Assembly: GCA_012845835.1 (NCBI GenBank)
Contig: JABAKD010000007.1
Span: forward strand, 7,514,066 to 7,578,065
Length of the DNA stretch: 64,000 bases
Source: Undaria pinnatifida
Lineage: Eukaryota > Sar > Phaeophyceae > Laminariales > Alariaceae
Direction of reading: 5' to 3'
The notes under the pieces are model-generated. The model did not search any database. It worked only from the letters and a program-made list of their open reading frames with translations, and was not told the origin of the DNA. Below are positions 44,771-56,062 of this stretch, piece after piece. Each line of letters opens with the position of its first letter. Position 1 is the stretch's first letter. The translations under genes were made by a program, and so were the position numbers.

Positions 44771-46381
44771 TATCCGTGTTCATTCCCTTGTTGTCGGAAT
44801 TGTATATATGTGGATGCATTATGATTCCAGAATTGGGCCCTATCGTCCCCAGACGACGCTTACTTTAAGTACAATCCCCGGCAAGTGAGCGACCATCGAT
44901 CCAACAAAAATGACCATGCCAGGTATTAGACTAGACTATATGTTTTTAGTTTCGTCTAAAGCTCGATCGAGCCGGAAATTCTTAACTGCTGCATTCTTAG
45001 TTCAGTTCCATCGCGTACTGCTATGATTTCATCTACCAGATGAGAGTGGTCTACAGCAACAAGTAGCAGCATTATTATACGAACATTCGAGGAATTGAAC
45101 GACGAAGGCAGCGACACCGTGTTTCACGCCTAAAATACTGTCATAAGCAAGTCTCTCAACGATCCTATACACGCAGAGACACAGTCGGTCTGCGAGCCTC
45201 GGATCTAGGTACATGATATATCATGCATGTAGTAGCAGAAGCTGGCTCAGTGCGCTCCTGTGAGTGGCTATGTAGAGAACATGCAGGAAACATGTGGTCA
45301 TCTTCTCGCTGGCCCTGGATGCTTCGTCGAGTAAAAACGTCAAGAAACGCACTCAAAACACCTCTTCGTGGCCAGACTAGAGGGTCAGTCTGCGTGAGCT
45401 CGGACTTTCCCGATCGAAATATATATATGCTGAAGCTCGGAATCGGATCCACGCCAGAAACGGAGAAACGGAGGAAACGACAGAAGAGTTTAAGCGGTAG
45501 TCCACTGTTTGTCTATATCCATCTCTTGACATTACTCTACTACATTCTGTACACGTGTAGACTGGTGACGGTTTTATTCTCTATCGAATATTGAATCGAA
45601 CAAGTCGAAGAGTGCTGCCCGGCCCTACCCTAAACCCCTTGCAAGAGGTTGTAATTCCGGAGGTCTAGACAATAGTCTAGTCTATAGGACCTTTCAAAAT
45701 TGTCATCTTCTAACAATAATCTGCTCATCAACATAGATTGCCAGACGTGGTTGCCCGAATCCACATAAACAGGCATGGTGGTTTGGCTGAGGGCAGGTGG
45801 TGTAGACCCAGAAGGCTAAAAAGGTCCCCAATGGCTGTTGATAGTCTAGGTGACACCATCGTATCTTATACGAAAATACAAAACCACTTGTAGCAGTAAG
45901 TACTAATAGGGGGTAAAGCCAAAAAAAGTTACACGTTGTCAATTTGAGCCAAAATCAGGTAATACTGGAACCAAGTAAAAACCGCTCGGGACCCGGCGAT
46001 GTTTTTCAGGAATATTTTACCGTGAGGGCGCACAAGGAAAGTTACCCCGCAGACCAGACTCCTCCCCCCCCCTCAGAGGGCCGGTGATAAAGTTTGTTTT
46101 TCCCCTTTCTTGGCATTTCTTGGCTTTTTTTCCTCTCTTGGTCTCGCAATGCCAGTGCTTGCGTGCTTGGGTTTACTGCACGTGGACGTTCTACATACCC
46201 AATAGATAGGTTGAGATACCAAGGAGAAAAACTCTTTGATGAGCTCGCGACGCCTGTCTAAACATTATTCTGGGAGATAGCTCGCCCCCAAGTTGACTCA
46301 AAACCAAAAATGAATACTGAAATATCTTGCTTCCCGGACGCTTGCTCATTTCGCTTGCTTCTCAATGCTTCTGCGACTGGT
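44771..46381. other. No gene or repeat recognised
   Basis: Short frames only (123 codons at 45223-45594 plus; 95 at 45165-45452 minus) without motifs. Pyrimidine-rich stretch at about 46095-46145. Confidence 0.35.
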
Positions 46382-47054
46382 CTACGACAACCTTGGGCGA
46401 TCGTCTGAGTGTGACTCGTCTGAGCGTGACTCGTTGGACTCATCTGACCTCCCCTTCTGCTGTGAGACCTTGCGGCGGGCCACGGGGGCTCTGGCACCCT
46501 TACTTGCCTGAGCACACTGTGCCATCTCTCGGCGTGCTACGGGAGCTCTAACAGCCTTACCCTTGCCCCTTAGAAGCTTTTTCGCCACCGCCGCCTTTCG
46601 TGCCCGGCTTACGCCAAAGCCGTCTCTTCGTATCTCACAGTCTTGGTATCTGGTTTGCTCAGAGCCAACGAAATGATATGCTTCCCTTCTACATGGTCGG
46701 ACATGGAGTACTTCCACACCCACTCTACAGGGTTGCAAAATAAGCACTTAGGGGGGGTACGTTGATGCAGCATAGTGTGTGTATGTAGATGACGTGCTCT
46801 TCGACGCCCTTTTCAGGCCTACACACAGCAATGACACATTTTGGCGAGTCCCACTTGGGCGCGAGAAGACAGATGGGACGTCTCTGAGGTGCAGGTTTCA
46901 CGGGATTGCCCAGGGGTTCTGCAACCCACGTCTTGGCCTCTTGCCCTCGCGCCCGTTCCTCAACCATCGCCGAAGTCGTGCCCGCAGCAGCAATTAACTC
47001 CAAGCCATTCGCTAGCTTTTCGCGGTCGCGTTCTCGCCAAGCCATCTTATCCAA
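46382..47054 (-). pseudogene. Possible zinc-finger protein remnant, frameshifted
   Basis: The upstream frame (47054-46725) reads WRERDREKLANGLELIAAAG and CLLAPKWDSPKCVIAVCRPE. In a shifted frame the following sequence gives KCLFCNPVEWVWKYSMSDHV then EGKH, spacing C-x2-C-x13-H-x4-H, which resembles a BED-type or C2H2 finger. The last part (to 46382) is basic, with KAAVAKKLLRGKGKAVR and two APVARR(E/K) repeats, then a Ser/Asp-rich tail DESNESRSDESHSDD. This suits a nuclear DNA-binding or transposon-related protein. At least one frameshift is needed. Confidence 0.3.
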
Positions 47055-47470
47055 AGGGGTCAGTAAGAAGGCTCACCCCGCCACGGAGACTGTGCTTGTC
47101 CTGACCACTCTCTCTCTCTCCCCCTTCTCTTTCTCCAGCTGTATTTCATTTAGGAAGTTTGGTGGCGTTTGGGGGGGGGGGGGGGGGGGGGGGGCTCTTG
47201 ATCCTCCGCCTAAAGGTCCAAAATAATGTTTTGGGGTGTGGTTTTGGATGTTTTTGTTTTTTTTTGCGCCTGAAATAATAACATACCTTGAAAACCTTTA
47301 CGACACCAGTTGTTACCATGCTCCTGTATTTTGGCCTGAACAGCAGAATGATGTAGCGAATGTGCGTCCTCCAAAATCTTGACATTTTCGTATTTGTATG
47401 CTTTTGAGTATTGTCGTAATTACACCCACTCCTCTTACCACTGATGTATCAGATACGTAATAAAATATAA
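47055..47470. other. No gene; 24-bp G-run at about 47171-47194
   Basis: Long uninterrupted G-run and a T-run near 47260. Otherwise anonymous. Confidence 0.5.
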
Positions 47471-48590
47471 ATTACCCTTCAGCTGTGAGATCGAAGATTT
47501 TGTCGAAACTTATATTTGCGAGGTGTGTGTGATGCTCCGATCGCGCGTATTACGAGTTGTGTGTCCTCATTAAGGATATATAGGTCGGCGACTCCCCTTG
47601 GAACTACATACAGCGTAGCTTGTACTAGGTTCAACAAGGTGATTTTTAACAGTCTGTGCGCGGAAACTACAAAACCCGATTCTGAACGGGACAAATCAGA
47701 CAGCTGTGGACGGAAATTCATCACATTATCAAGTGTATGCTGTAAGTTGTACAATTGGCTGAAGGAAGGGGAGATGTTTTAAGGGATTGGGGGCCGGGGT
47801 GTGAACAGGAGGGAGCGCGGGGGGGGAGGGGGGGATCTGTGCGCGGAAACTATGAATCCTTTAAAGGGACAAATCTGACGGTTGTAGAAGGAATGCATCA
47901 GTATACCATGTATATCCTGCAATTCGTACAGCCGGTGAGGAAAGGGCGGGGTGTTCGAAGGGGGGGGGGGGGGGGGAAGAGGGGAGGAGGATTTTCAACA
48001 GCTTTACGCCTGGTATGTGTATATATGTTAGGAGGTTGCTATACGCGTTGTGCGAGGTATAGACGATGGCCCGGGTGGTGGGGAAGGAGGGGGCGTTGAG
48101 GGGGTGGGGAAGAGGGGGGGTGGTATCAATTGGAGCTACGGTGTGGATGGCTAGAAAGGTAGTGAGGTGATATAAAGTGTCTGGTATTGTCTATTAATCT
48201 GGCAGGTTTTCGATTTCGGTGGGGCGGCCGAAGAGAACAAACGAGGGGGGGGGGGGGGGGGGGGTGGGGGGGCGATGCGGGGGGAAATCAACCGCTTGAG
48301 GTCGCATGAATGTATACCTGGGGGGAACTTTACTGTACGTGCTAGTTCTAGGCGATGGTGCGGGTGGCGGGGAAGGAGTGGGCGGCGCGGAAATAGGAAA
48401 TAAAAGAAATGGAGACACGGCATGACAGGTTGGATAGATTTTGAGGTGATATCACCTGTCTGGTAGTATATATTATTCCAGCAGATTTTATTTTAGGTGG
48501 GGAGGCGGGGATAGGGGGGGGGTTGCGTATTTGTCGCCGGGGGCGGGGCGGCCTTTTAGTAATCTCCCGTATATTCGAACAACCAGGCCT
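47471..48590 (-). repeat. E-family dispersed repeat, reverse copy R4
   Basis: Starts ccttcagctgtgagatcgaa and follows family order (tccgatcgcgcgtattacga, ctcattaaggatatat, gttcaacaaggtga, cggaaactacaaaacccg, tcgatttcggtggggcgg). G-runs at 47960 and 48245. Confidence 0.75.
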
Positions 48591-48965
48591 GGCAATTTAT
48601 ATGAATGAACTTTGGTTTGTTTGTGTTTTTTCTGGGGTATTTCTCAGCTCCAGAGTGAACGGGGCCTGTCCTGCGACCACGGACTTGATTATGCGAAAAA
48701 ATATGGGAAGTAGACCACCATGAACACAAGGCTACAATTTGCAGCACTCACATAGAGCTGCGGTATGCAAGGTGTTATAGCTACGTGGTGTGTTACATTA
48801 CATGGATCGCACAATCGAACGTTCCAATCGACCGGTGCGACCATGTAGTTGCCATGAGGTTTTACCGTGCCCATGTGGGGCTCGGAGGTCGCCAACTATA
48901 AGGCAGAGGTACATGTTGCAAATGACTGATTATACAATAATAGAGTCATCCCAAGATAGGGGTTG
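48591..48965 (-). repeat. Distal module of E copy R4
   Basis: Contains aaggtgttatagctacgtgg, ttacattacatggatcg, gaccatgtagttgccatga and ctcggaggtcgccaacta, related to 50930-51100, 51405-51510 and 12700-12850. A sub-segment at 48625-48700 is the reverse complement of 55165-55250. Confidence 0.65.
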
Positions 48966-48984
48966 TACTTTATTCGCCTAAATG

Positions 48985-49215
48985 TCCCAGGGCGATTGAG
49001 TTCCTCATGTGCGTAACTGCCGGTCAACGACGTATTTTCACGAGTACATTATATTTTTTTGACTTAAGTCAGGCATAGAAGCTTGGCCGGGTTGCGCGAA
49101 CGAATGCCTTCGAGGTCATTTTTCGGGCTAGATATTGAGTTCCTCATGTGAGGAGTGATGGGATTGATGCTGCAACCCTACCGTGGGATGGCTCAATAGA
49201 CGCCCCAAAAACCAG
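48985..49215 (-). repeat. Inter-palindromic repeat family P, copy 2
   Basis: Between gagttcctcatgtgcg (about 48996) and gagttcctcatgtgagga (about 49137) the sequence is the reverse complement of the 11060-11215 core: ttttcacgagtacatta and cgaatgccttcgaggtcatt are recognisable. After the second palindrome, ctgcaaccctaccgtgggat matches the plus orientation of copy 1. Confidence 0.65.
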
Positions 49216-49439
49216 CGATTTTCTTCGAACGACGTTTCATGGCTGCTCGACACGAGGAAGGGATGCTCTGAAACGTATATCTCCGTGAATTTCCTTGATT
49301 GCACAGGACTACCGAACGATGGCGTCGAGATGGCAAAGGCCACCGTATTTCAGGAGACCCGGCCGGAAGCTGGTTTCAAAACCGCCGATTTCGGCAATGA
49401 AAAGTTTCGGGTGCTATCGTGGAACGACTCATTTGTTTT

Positions 49440-49685
49440 GACAGGAACGCTTGATGTGCCCGCGCCATATTACGCTACTTTGTTTGGCATATATATATAT
49501 ATATATATATGCTACTTCGCTTGGCAGAGGTTGGGAGGTGACCATGCAGACGGTAGGTACGAAATACCCTGTACGTAATACGCGTAGGTTGGTAGTGTGT
49601 GATCTTTCTAATATCAACATGTGTGCCGGTTCTTCCTTTCCACGTTAATATCAGCTAATGTACGATTTTACGCCACGATTTTTTA
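49440..49685 (+). repeat. Shared module M, copy 1, with (AT)n inserts
   Basis: aggaacgcttgatgtgcccg, tacgctacttgtttgg-like, cttggcagaggttgggaggt, accatgcagacggtag and gctaatgtacgattttacgc occur in the same order at 51190-51425. TA-repeats sit at 49489-49511 and 49696-49720. The preceding frame (49183-49578) has protein-like runs (SETYISVNFLDCTGLPNDG) but no known domain. Confidence 0.6.
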
Positions 49686-49714
49686 ATGTGTTATTATATA
49701 TATATATATATATA

Positions 49715-49927
49715 TATATTGGTTTTATAGTTTCCGCGCACAGACTGACAAAAATCACCCTGTCGACCCTGATAGCTACACTGTAAGTGCACGGGGAGTC
49801 GCCGACCTATATCCTTAATGAGGACACGCCACTCGTAATACGCGCGATCAGAGTATCACACACAGCTTGCAAAGATGAGTTTCGACAAAATCTTCGATCT
49901 CACAGCTGGAGTGTTTTTTCATTTTAT
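49715..49927 (+). repeat. E-family forward fragment F5 (closing block and tag)
   Basis: Starts in the ggttttatagtttccgcgca module and ends ctcacagctggagtgttttt. It faces R5 to form an inverted repeat with arms of about 205 bp and a loop of about 28 bp. Confidence 0.8.
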
Positions 49928-49952
49928 CAGTGCATTTTCATTTTTTTTTTTT

Positions 49953-51189
49953 TAAATGAAAATACACTCCAGCTGTGAGATCGAAGATTTTGTCGAAACT
50001 CAGTCTTTACAAGCTGTGTGTGATACTCCGATCGCGCGTATCACGGGTTGTGTGTCCTCATGAAGGGTATAGATCGACGACTCCCCTTGGAACTACAGTG
50101 TAGCTATCAGGGTCAACAGGGTGATGCTTGTCAGTCCGTGCGCGGAAACTATAAAACTCGTTTTTGAGGCGGACAAAATCCGACAGAGCTGTGGAACGAA
50201 ACGCGCAGTTTACCAAGTGCATACTGTAAGTCGTATAACCGGTGAGGGGAGGGCGGAGACTTAAGGGCGTGGGGGCCTGGGTTTGAACAAGAGGTATCGG
50301 GGGGGGAAGAAGGGGGAAATGGGTCGGGCAAACTCCATCTGTGCGCGGAAGCGAAAATTCTTTGACGGAACAAATCTGACGGTTGTGGAAGCAATGCATC
50401 GGTTCATCACGTATCTGCTTTAAGTCGTACAACCAGTGAGGAGATGGCGGAGTATTGGAAGGGGTTGGGGGGGGGAATTTCCAACAGCTTTATGTCGCAT
50501 AGATGTAGGGGTTTGCTATACGCGTGGTGCTAGGTCTAGGCGATGGTGCTGTTGGTGGCGAATGAGGGGGCGTGGGGAGGGTGAGGGTGAACGATTTGGA
50601 GCTAGAGCATGGATGGCTAGAAAGATAATGAGGTGATATCAAATGCGTGGTAGTGTTCAATACTCTGGGAGATTTCATTTTAGGTGGGGCGTTATAACAA
50701 GAGGGAGCGGGGGGAAAAACAGGGCGGAGGCGGGGGTGGGGGCGGGGGGCGGGGGTGAGGGGGGTAGGACGGGACAACTCAATATTTGCGCGGAGACTGT
50801 AAATCCGAAAAGGGGACAAATCTGACAGTTAGTTGTAGACGGAATGCATCAGTTTATATCACCTGCCTGGCATTGTACATTATTCTAGCAGATTTGTTGT
50901 TAGGTGAGGTATACAACACGAATTTTAGGTCGTATATACAAGGTGTTATAGCTTCGTGGTGCGTTGTAGTACATGGATCGGATTGTAGAGAGCATTATTA
51001 ATCGATAGGTGCAACCATGCAGTTATATGATGATTTTACCGTGCCAATATGGGGAATGTGGGTCTCTGACGTCGCTAATCATATGACAGAGATCTACATA
51101 TTGCAGAACACAACTAGCAAGTTGATGTGGTCATGCAATGTCACCACCATTGAGCACGAGGGGGGGAAGGACACATAGTCAGAGTTTTG
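49953..51189 (-). repeat. E-family dispersed repeat, reverse copy R5 with distal end
   Basis: Begins atgaaaatacactccagctg, keeps the whole family order, and extends through gatatcaaatgcgtggtagt and the distal module (50860-51189: cctggcattgtacattattc, gcaaggtgt/caaggtgttatagcttcg, gtggtcatgcaatgtcacca). Along with R2 it shows the full extent, about 1.25 kb. Confidence 0.8.
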
Positions 51190-51425
51190 AAGGAACGGTT
51201 GATGCACCCGCGCTCAATTACGTTACTTCGTTAGGCATACTTCGTTTGGCAGAGAGGGGTTGGGAGGCGATCATGGAGACGGTAGATACTGAATACCTTA
51301 CGGAATAGGTCTGTAGTGTGGACTACGCAAAGTTAGCATTATTTGTTCCTGTACTTCCTTTTGACATATTATTACTTGCTAATGTACCATCCTTCGCCCT
51401 TGGTTTTTACTGTGCCGATATGAGG
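51190..51425 (+). repeat. Shared module M, copy 2
   Basis: Same order as 49440-49685 (aggaacggttgatgcacccg, ttaggcatacttcg, ttggcagagaggggttggga, gcatggagacggtag-like). Lies immediately after the E distal module, so it may be part of the full-length family. Confidence 0.6.
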
Positions 51426-51844
51426 CTCTGAGGTCGCCAATTCTAAAACAGGGATACCTATTACAAACACAGCAAGCGAGGTGATGTGGTGTTATGCAAC
51501 GTCACCAATATAAAAATATATTTTACGTGGTAAACAATTCTTGATGGCAAGCGGGGTGTGGTCGGTTTTTTCAGGCGCGAGTAGAGCGACGCATGTACCA
51601 CTATGGATCAGCGCTTACGACGTGTTGATGATACGCCAGGTCCATACTGGCACATACGTGGCACTACTTGAGCCAGAAAACACAACTACACCCTGCTTGC
51701 TACGGGAGGGTGCCCTATGTCCTACATTTTTGTGTTTTCGCAATGGATGGAACTAACCCGAAAATATACCCATGAATTCCCCCCAGTGCCCTACATGGGT
51801 AAAGAAACACAACAATGCACTCTTTATAGTCCTGTTGAGTTTGT
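51426..51844. other. No gene; partial repeat of the distal module at 51405-51510
   Basis: tgaggctctgaggtcgccaa matches 48875-48895. The rest is anonymous. Confidence 0.35.
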
Positions 51845-52375
51845 GGATTCCGGGTAAGGGTGTGGGGGTCTTACAGAACTTCCAGAAGTTTCGGGTACGG
51901 GTAGGAAAGTGTTACAGAACTTCCAGAATTGCCGGGTAGTTTTAGCTCAGGCATACAGAGCTCACAGAATTTCCTGGCGGGTACAAAGTATGCTTTACCC
52001 GTACCCCGGGGTATTGTGCTACAGTCTTAGAGGAGCCACAAAATTTGCGGGTAAGCGTATGAGAATCTTACAGAACTTCCAGGAGTTCCGGGTACGGGTA
52101 CGGATGTCTCACAGAACTTCCAGAAATTCCGGATATTGTGGCACAGGCGTACAGAACTCACAGAAGGTCCGAGCGGGTACAAAACATGCTGTACCCGTAA
52201 CCCGGGTATTGTGGCCTGGGGCGTACAGAACTTCCAGAAGTTCCGGGTACATGTATGAATGCCGTACAGAAGTTCCAGAAGTTCCGGGTACATGTATGAA
52301 TGCCGTACGCACAGAACTTCCAGAGGTTCCGGGTACTGGTATGGAACTTAATAAGATAAGTTCGTTTCAGGGTAA
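51845..52375 (-). repeat. Inverted copy of the 7145-7795 array
   Basis: Units acagaacttccagaagttcc followed by gggtac(g)ggta, about ten diverged copies; reverse complement of the array at 7.1-7.8 kb, including the cccgggtattgtg segment. Overlapping frames (for example 51909-52442) are repeat translations. Confidence 0.75.
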
Positions 52376-52750
52376 TACCCCCTGTAAATACCCCGGGAAC
52401 GGATTGTGCATACCCTACAGAAAAACAACACTTTTTGGATAACAAAGTGTATATCTGCACATCGTAAGCTAACTCCCGATTTCACTTTTTATATTCTTCT
52501 GGCGGAGGCATGAACTGCGCCAGCTAAGGTAAATTCGTGTTTTGAGCCGCTTTTGTTTCTGTTTGTGTATGTTTTCCGGCAATATCATTTCGAAAGCTAG
52601 GCAAAAGATACAAAACCAGGCCTCTCAAGCTAAGATCAGGTGCAAGGTGAGGCTGGCCAATAGGGGGACTTCTGGCGTGTGGTTTGTACTTATTTTCAGT
52701 GCGTATCTGAGTTTAGTCTGAAAGTGACGAGGTATACCTGATTTTAGCAG
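52376..52750. other. No feature recognised
   Basis: Anonymous sequence between the array and the next E copy. Confidence 0.35.
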
Positions 52751-54060
52751 AAAGCCATACCAGGCATATATGCTGCAACCGTCAGATTCGTCCCCTTTTT
52801 GGCTTATAGTTTCCGCGCACATATTGAAATGCTCCCCCCCCCGCCCCCCGATCCCTCTTGTTTAAACGCCCCACCTGAAATCGAAATCTGTCAGAGTAGT
52901 AAACACTACCAGCCAGCTGATATCATATCATTATCCCTCTAGCCATCCATTCCGTAGCTCCAACTCATCTCCGCCCCCCCCCCCCCCCCCCCCCCCCTCC
53001 CCCCCCCCTCCCCCCCCCCCCCTTTTGTTCCCCGCCCAGTTCGTTCAATCGCCCCACTTACAATCGGAATCGGCTAGAGCAATAAACACTTCTAAGCAAT
53101 TGATATCACGTCATTATTGTTCTAGCCATCCATGACGTAGCTTTCATTCATCCCCCCTCCCCCCCTCCAACGCCCCCTTCTCCCCCACACCCCGCACGAT
53201 CGCCTAGACCCAGCACCGCGCGTATAGCAAGCCCCTACATATATGATTAATACGCGTGATCGGAGGATCACACAAAATGTTGCGAACATCACTGTCGATC
53301 AAATCCTTGATCTCATAGCTGGAGTGTATCATAATATTATATGTGACCTAAACCCCTTTACCCCCCCCGCCCCCTCTTTTTTTTTTTTCTCGCTTTCTCT
53401 TGCTTAAACGCCCCACCTAATATCGAAATCCGCCAGAGCAATAAACACTTGCCACGCCCTGGATATCCTTTCGTTATCTTTTGAGAGCCGTTCATGCCGC
53501 TGCCGCAGTTCCCACCCACCCCCGCCCCCAACGCCCCCTCCTTCCCCACCACCCGTACCACAAACTATGCGACCTAAAGCCCTCCCCCCTCCTCCCCCGC
53601 CCCCCGCCCCCCCCGCCATATCCCTCCCCCCTCCCCCACCAGAAGGATTTGTAGTTTCCACGCACAAATCGCCCTGCCCCACCCGCCCCCCCCCCCCCTC
53701 CCCCCTTCCGCCCCCCTTTCGATCAAAATCAGGCTCTCAATTCCTTAAAAACTCCGCCCTCCCCTCACCGGTTATTCGACTTACAGGATTCACTTGATCA
53801 AAGGTTACATTTCCCTTCACAGCTGTCAGATTTTGTCCCCCTCAGAAACGGGTTTTAGAGTTCCCGCGCACAGACTGCCTAACATCACCTTGTTGACCCT
53901 GATAGCTACACTGTAGTTGCAAGGGGAGTCGCCCACCTATATTCTTAACAAGACACACAACCTGTAATACGCGCGATCGGAGTGTCACACACAGCTTGCA
54001 ACTAGATGAGCTTCGACAAAATATTCTATCTCACAGCTGGAGTATATTTTAGTTCTTATA
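52751..54060 (+). repeat. E-family forward copies F6, two partly tandem units
   Basis: First unit 52755-53330, ending in a diverged tag (ctcatagctggagtgtatca). The second unit follows directly and ends ctcacagctggagtatattt at about 54045. C-tracts at 52840, 52975-53020, 53580-53625 and 53680-53705. Confidence 0.75.
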
Positions 54061-54077
54061 AAACGAAAAAATTACTT

Positions 54078-54185
54078 TATTCCACTGTGAGATGGAATAA
54101 AAAGGATTTTGATATAAATACTCAGCGTTGCACAAGTTGCGTGCTGTACTTCAATCGAGCGTGTCGGGGGTGTTTATACCGCACG
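54078..54185 (-). repeat. Diverged E-family reverse fragment
   Basis: tccactgtgagatggaataa, then ttgcgtgctgtacttcaatc and gagcgtgtcgggggtg, aligns to the start of reverse copies. Faces F6 head to head. Confidence 0.5.
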
Positions 54186-54198
54186 TGCCGGTGTCCAC

Positions 54199-54495
54199 GG
54201 TCGCCCAAATGGCGTATCAGGTTACACTCGAGCCTGGTAAAAAGGTCAGTGTCGCGAGTTCAAGCCCCGCCGAGTGCCTACACATGTAAATTCGTTTGGA
54301 CTTTTTCTTGTGCACAAATTGACTTGCGGAAAGCGCGAGAGCGTGAGTTAGCAGCATTCGATGAAAGTTCGACGAACAGTGGGATTGCTGAATCCTATGC
54401 GTGATAAAAATTGAAGGGACGAACCTGTGACCACGGCTTGTGCCGAACCAGGTTCCTGGAAAGTAACAGTATGAGAAGAAGGGAAAAAAACACTC
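54199..54495 (+). mobile_element. tRNA-derived SINE, copy 1
   Basis: The head is tRNA-like: ggtcgcccaaatggcgtatc with an A-box-like atggcgtatcaggtta, then gagcctggta, then a B-box-like gcgagttcaagccccgcc. The body (attcgatgaaagttcgacga, ggattgctgaatcctatgcg, cctgtgaccacggcttgt) and an A/G-rich tail match 63782-64000. Two copies with the same non-tRNA body argue for a SINE and not a tRNA gene. Transcription by RNA polymerase III is inferred from the boxes. Confidence 0.6.
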
Positions 54496-54535
54496 GCACA
54501 CATAACTAGTGTATAGTATACAGCTTCAACTTAAC

Positions 54536-54800
54536 GTTGCTGTGTGTGATGCTCCAATCGCGCGTGTTATTGGGTGGGACATAGACCGGTGACTCTCGTT
54601 AGAACTGTCGACCAGGGTCAACGGGGTGATGATATAGACTAATCAGTCCCGTGAACCTGAACAGTGTAACACATTTTTGGGGGGAGAGGGGAACTGGCGG
54701 CTGTGGAATACACATATTTCAGTGCATTTTGTATATCCTGTAGTCGTCGGATTAGCGGTGAGGGGCGGGAGGGGGGTAAAAAGGGGGGATAGGTCGCATA
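54536..54800 (-). repeat. Diverged E-family reverse copy R6
   Basis: gctgtgtgtgatgctccaat, cagggtcaacggggtgat, ggcggctgtggaatacac and tcggattagcggtgaggg are family modules with more divergence than other copies. Confidence 0.6.
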
Positions 54801-54824
54801 AACGAGCAGGCGCTGACTGCACGC

Positions 54825-55090
54825 GTAGTACTACTACAACAACAAACAGTAATATCAGTAGAAGTGGTAGTAGCAGCAGTTAGTAGTAGCAGCAGTAGTA
54901 GTAGTAGAAGTAGTTGTAGTAGTAGCAGTAGCAGCAGCAGTTAGTAGTAGCAGCAGGAGTAGTAGTAGTAGTAGTAGTGGTGGTGATAGTAGTAGTAGTA
55001 GTAGTAGCAGTAGTAGTAGTAGCAGTATAGTAGTAGTAGTAGCAGTAATAGTAGTAAGTAGTAGTAGTTGTTGTTGTAGTCGTTAGTATT
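54825..55090 (+). repeat. (AGT)n/(AGC)n microsatellite
   Basis: About 265 bp of agt/agc triplets with interruptions (ttagtagtag, agaagt). Third such array in the window, again reading AGT on the plus strand. Confidence 0.9.
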
Positions 55091-55320
55091 TAGGTGATGG
55101 CATATAAATGTAAGTGTATTTTCATTTTTTCAAATATTGTTGTTGTTGTTCTCACATTAACTCGCATAATAATCAAGTCCGTGGTCACAGGACAGGCTCC
55201 AGCCACACTGGAGCTGACGAATACCCCAGGGAAAAACAAACACAACCCACGGAGGTACACGCATATATCACAGCTGACGCAATTGCCTCACCAGAAACAT
55301 ATAAAAGTGAAATCGGTGGA
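55091..55320. other. Segment shared in inverted orientation with 48625-48700
   Basis: ataatcaagtccgtggtcac, aggacaggctccagccacac, tggagctgacgaatacccca is the reverse complement of sequence in the R4 distal module. Confidence 0.6.
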
Positions 55321-55405
55321 GTCATATATCGGAGTATCACACACAGCTTGCAAATATGAGTTTTGACAAAATATTCGATCTCGCAGCAGCTGGAGTGTAT
55401 TTAAA
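55321..55405 (+). repeat. E-family forward fragment F7
   Basis: cggagtatcacacacagctt to gcagctggagtgtattt. Faces R7 head to head with a loop of about 25 bp. Confidence 0.75.
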
Positions 55406-55429
55406 AATATAATACATTTTTTCTAACAT

Positions 55430-56062
55430 CGAATATTTTGTAAAAAAATCATACACTCCAGTTGTGAGATCGAATATTTTGTCGAAACTCATCTAGTTGC
55501 AAGTTGTGTGTGATACTCCGATCCGGCCGATTACGGGTTGTGTGTCCTCATTAAGGATATAGGTCGGCGACTCCCCTTACAACTACCCTGGTACAGTGTA
55601 GCTATCAGGGTCAACAGGGTGATGTTAGGCAGTCTGTGCGCGGAAACTATAAAACCCGTTTGTGAGGGGGACAAAATCTGACAGCTGTGTGGAAGGAAAT
55701 GCATCAGTTTATTAAGTGAATCCTGAAAGCCGAATATCCGGTGAGGGGAGGGGGGGGTTTTTGAGGACGTGGGGGCCTGATTTTGAACAAGAGGGGGCGG
55801 AAGGGGGGGAGGGGGTGGAGGGGACGGGTGGGGCAGGTCAATTTGTGCGTGGAAACTATAAATCCTTCTTATGGGGGAGGGGGGGGGGAATGTGGCGGGG
55901 GAGGCGGGGGGCGGGGGGGGGGCTTCAGGTCGCATATATGTAGGGGTTTGCTATACGAGTGGTGCTAGGTCTAGGCGATAGTGCGTGTGGTGGGGAAGGA
56001 GGGGGCGTTGCGGGCGGGGGTGGGTGGGAATTGCAGCAGCGGCAAGGACGGCTCGAAAAATA
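55430..56062 (-). repeat. E-family reverse copy R7
   Basis: Starts tcgaatattttgtaaaaaaa and catacactccagttgtgaga, then family order to cctaggtctaggcgatag-like and the gggaattgcagcagcggcaa module, with G-runs at 55880-55925. Breaks off near 56062. Confidence 0.75.

Noticed and set aside
54199-54280. A genuine tRNA gene
   Set aside because: The tRNA-like part has mismatched arms and is followed by a body repeated at 63.8 kb, which fits a SINE better.
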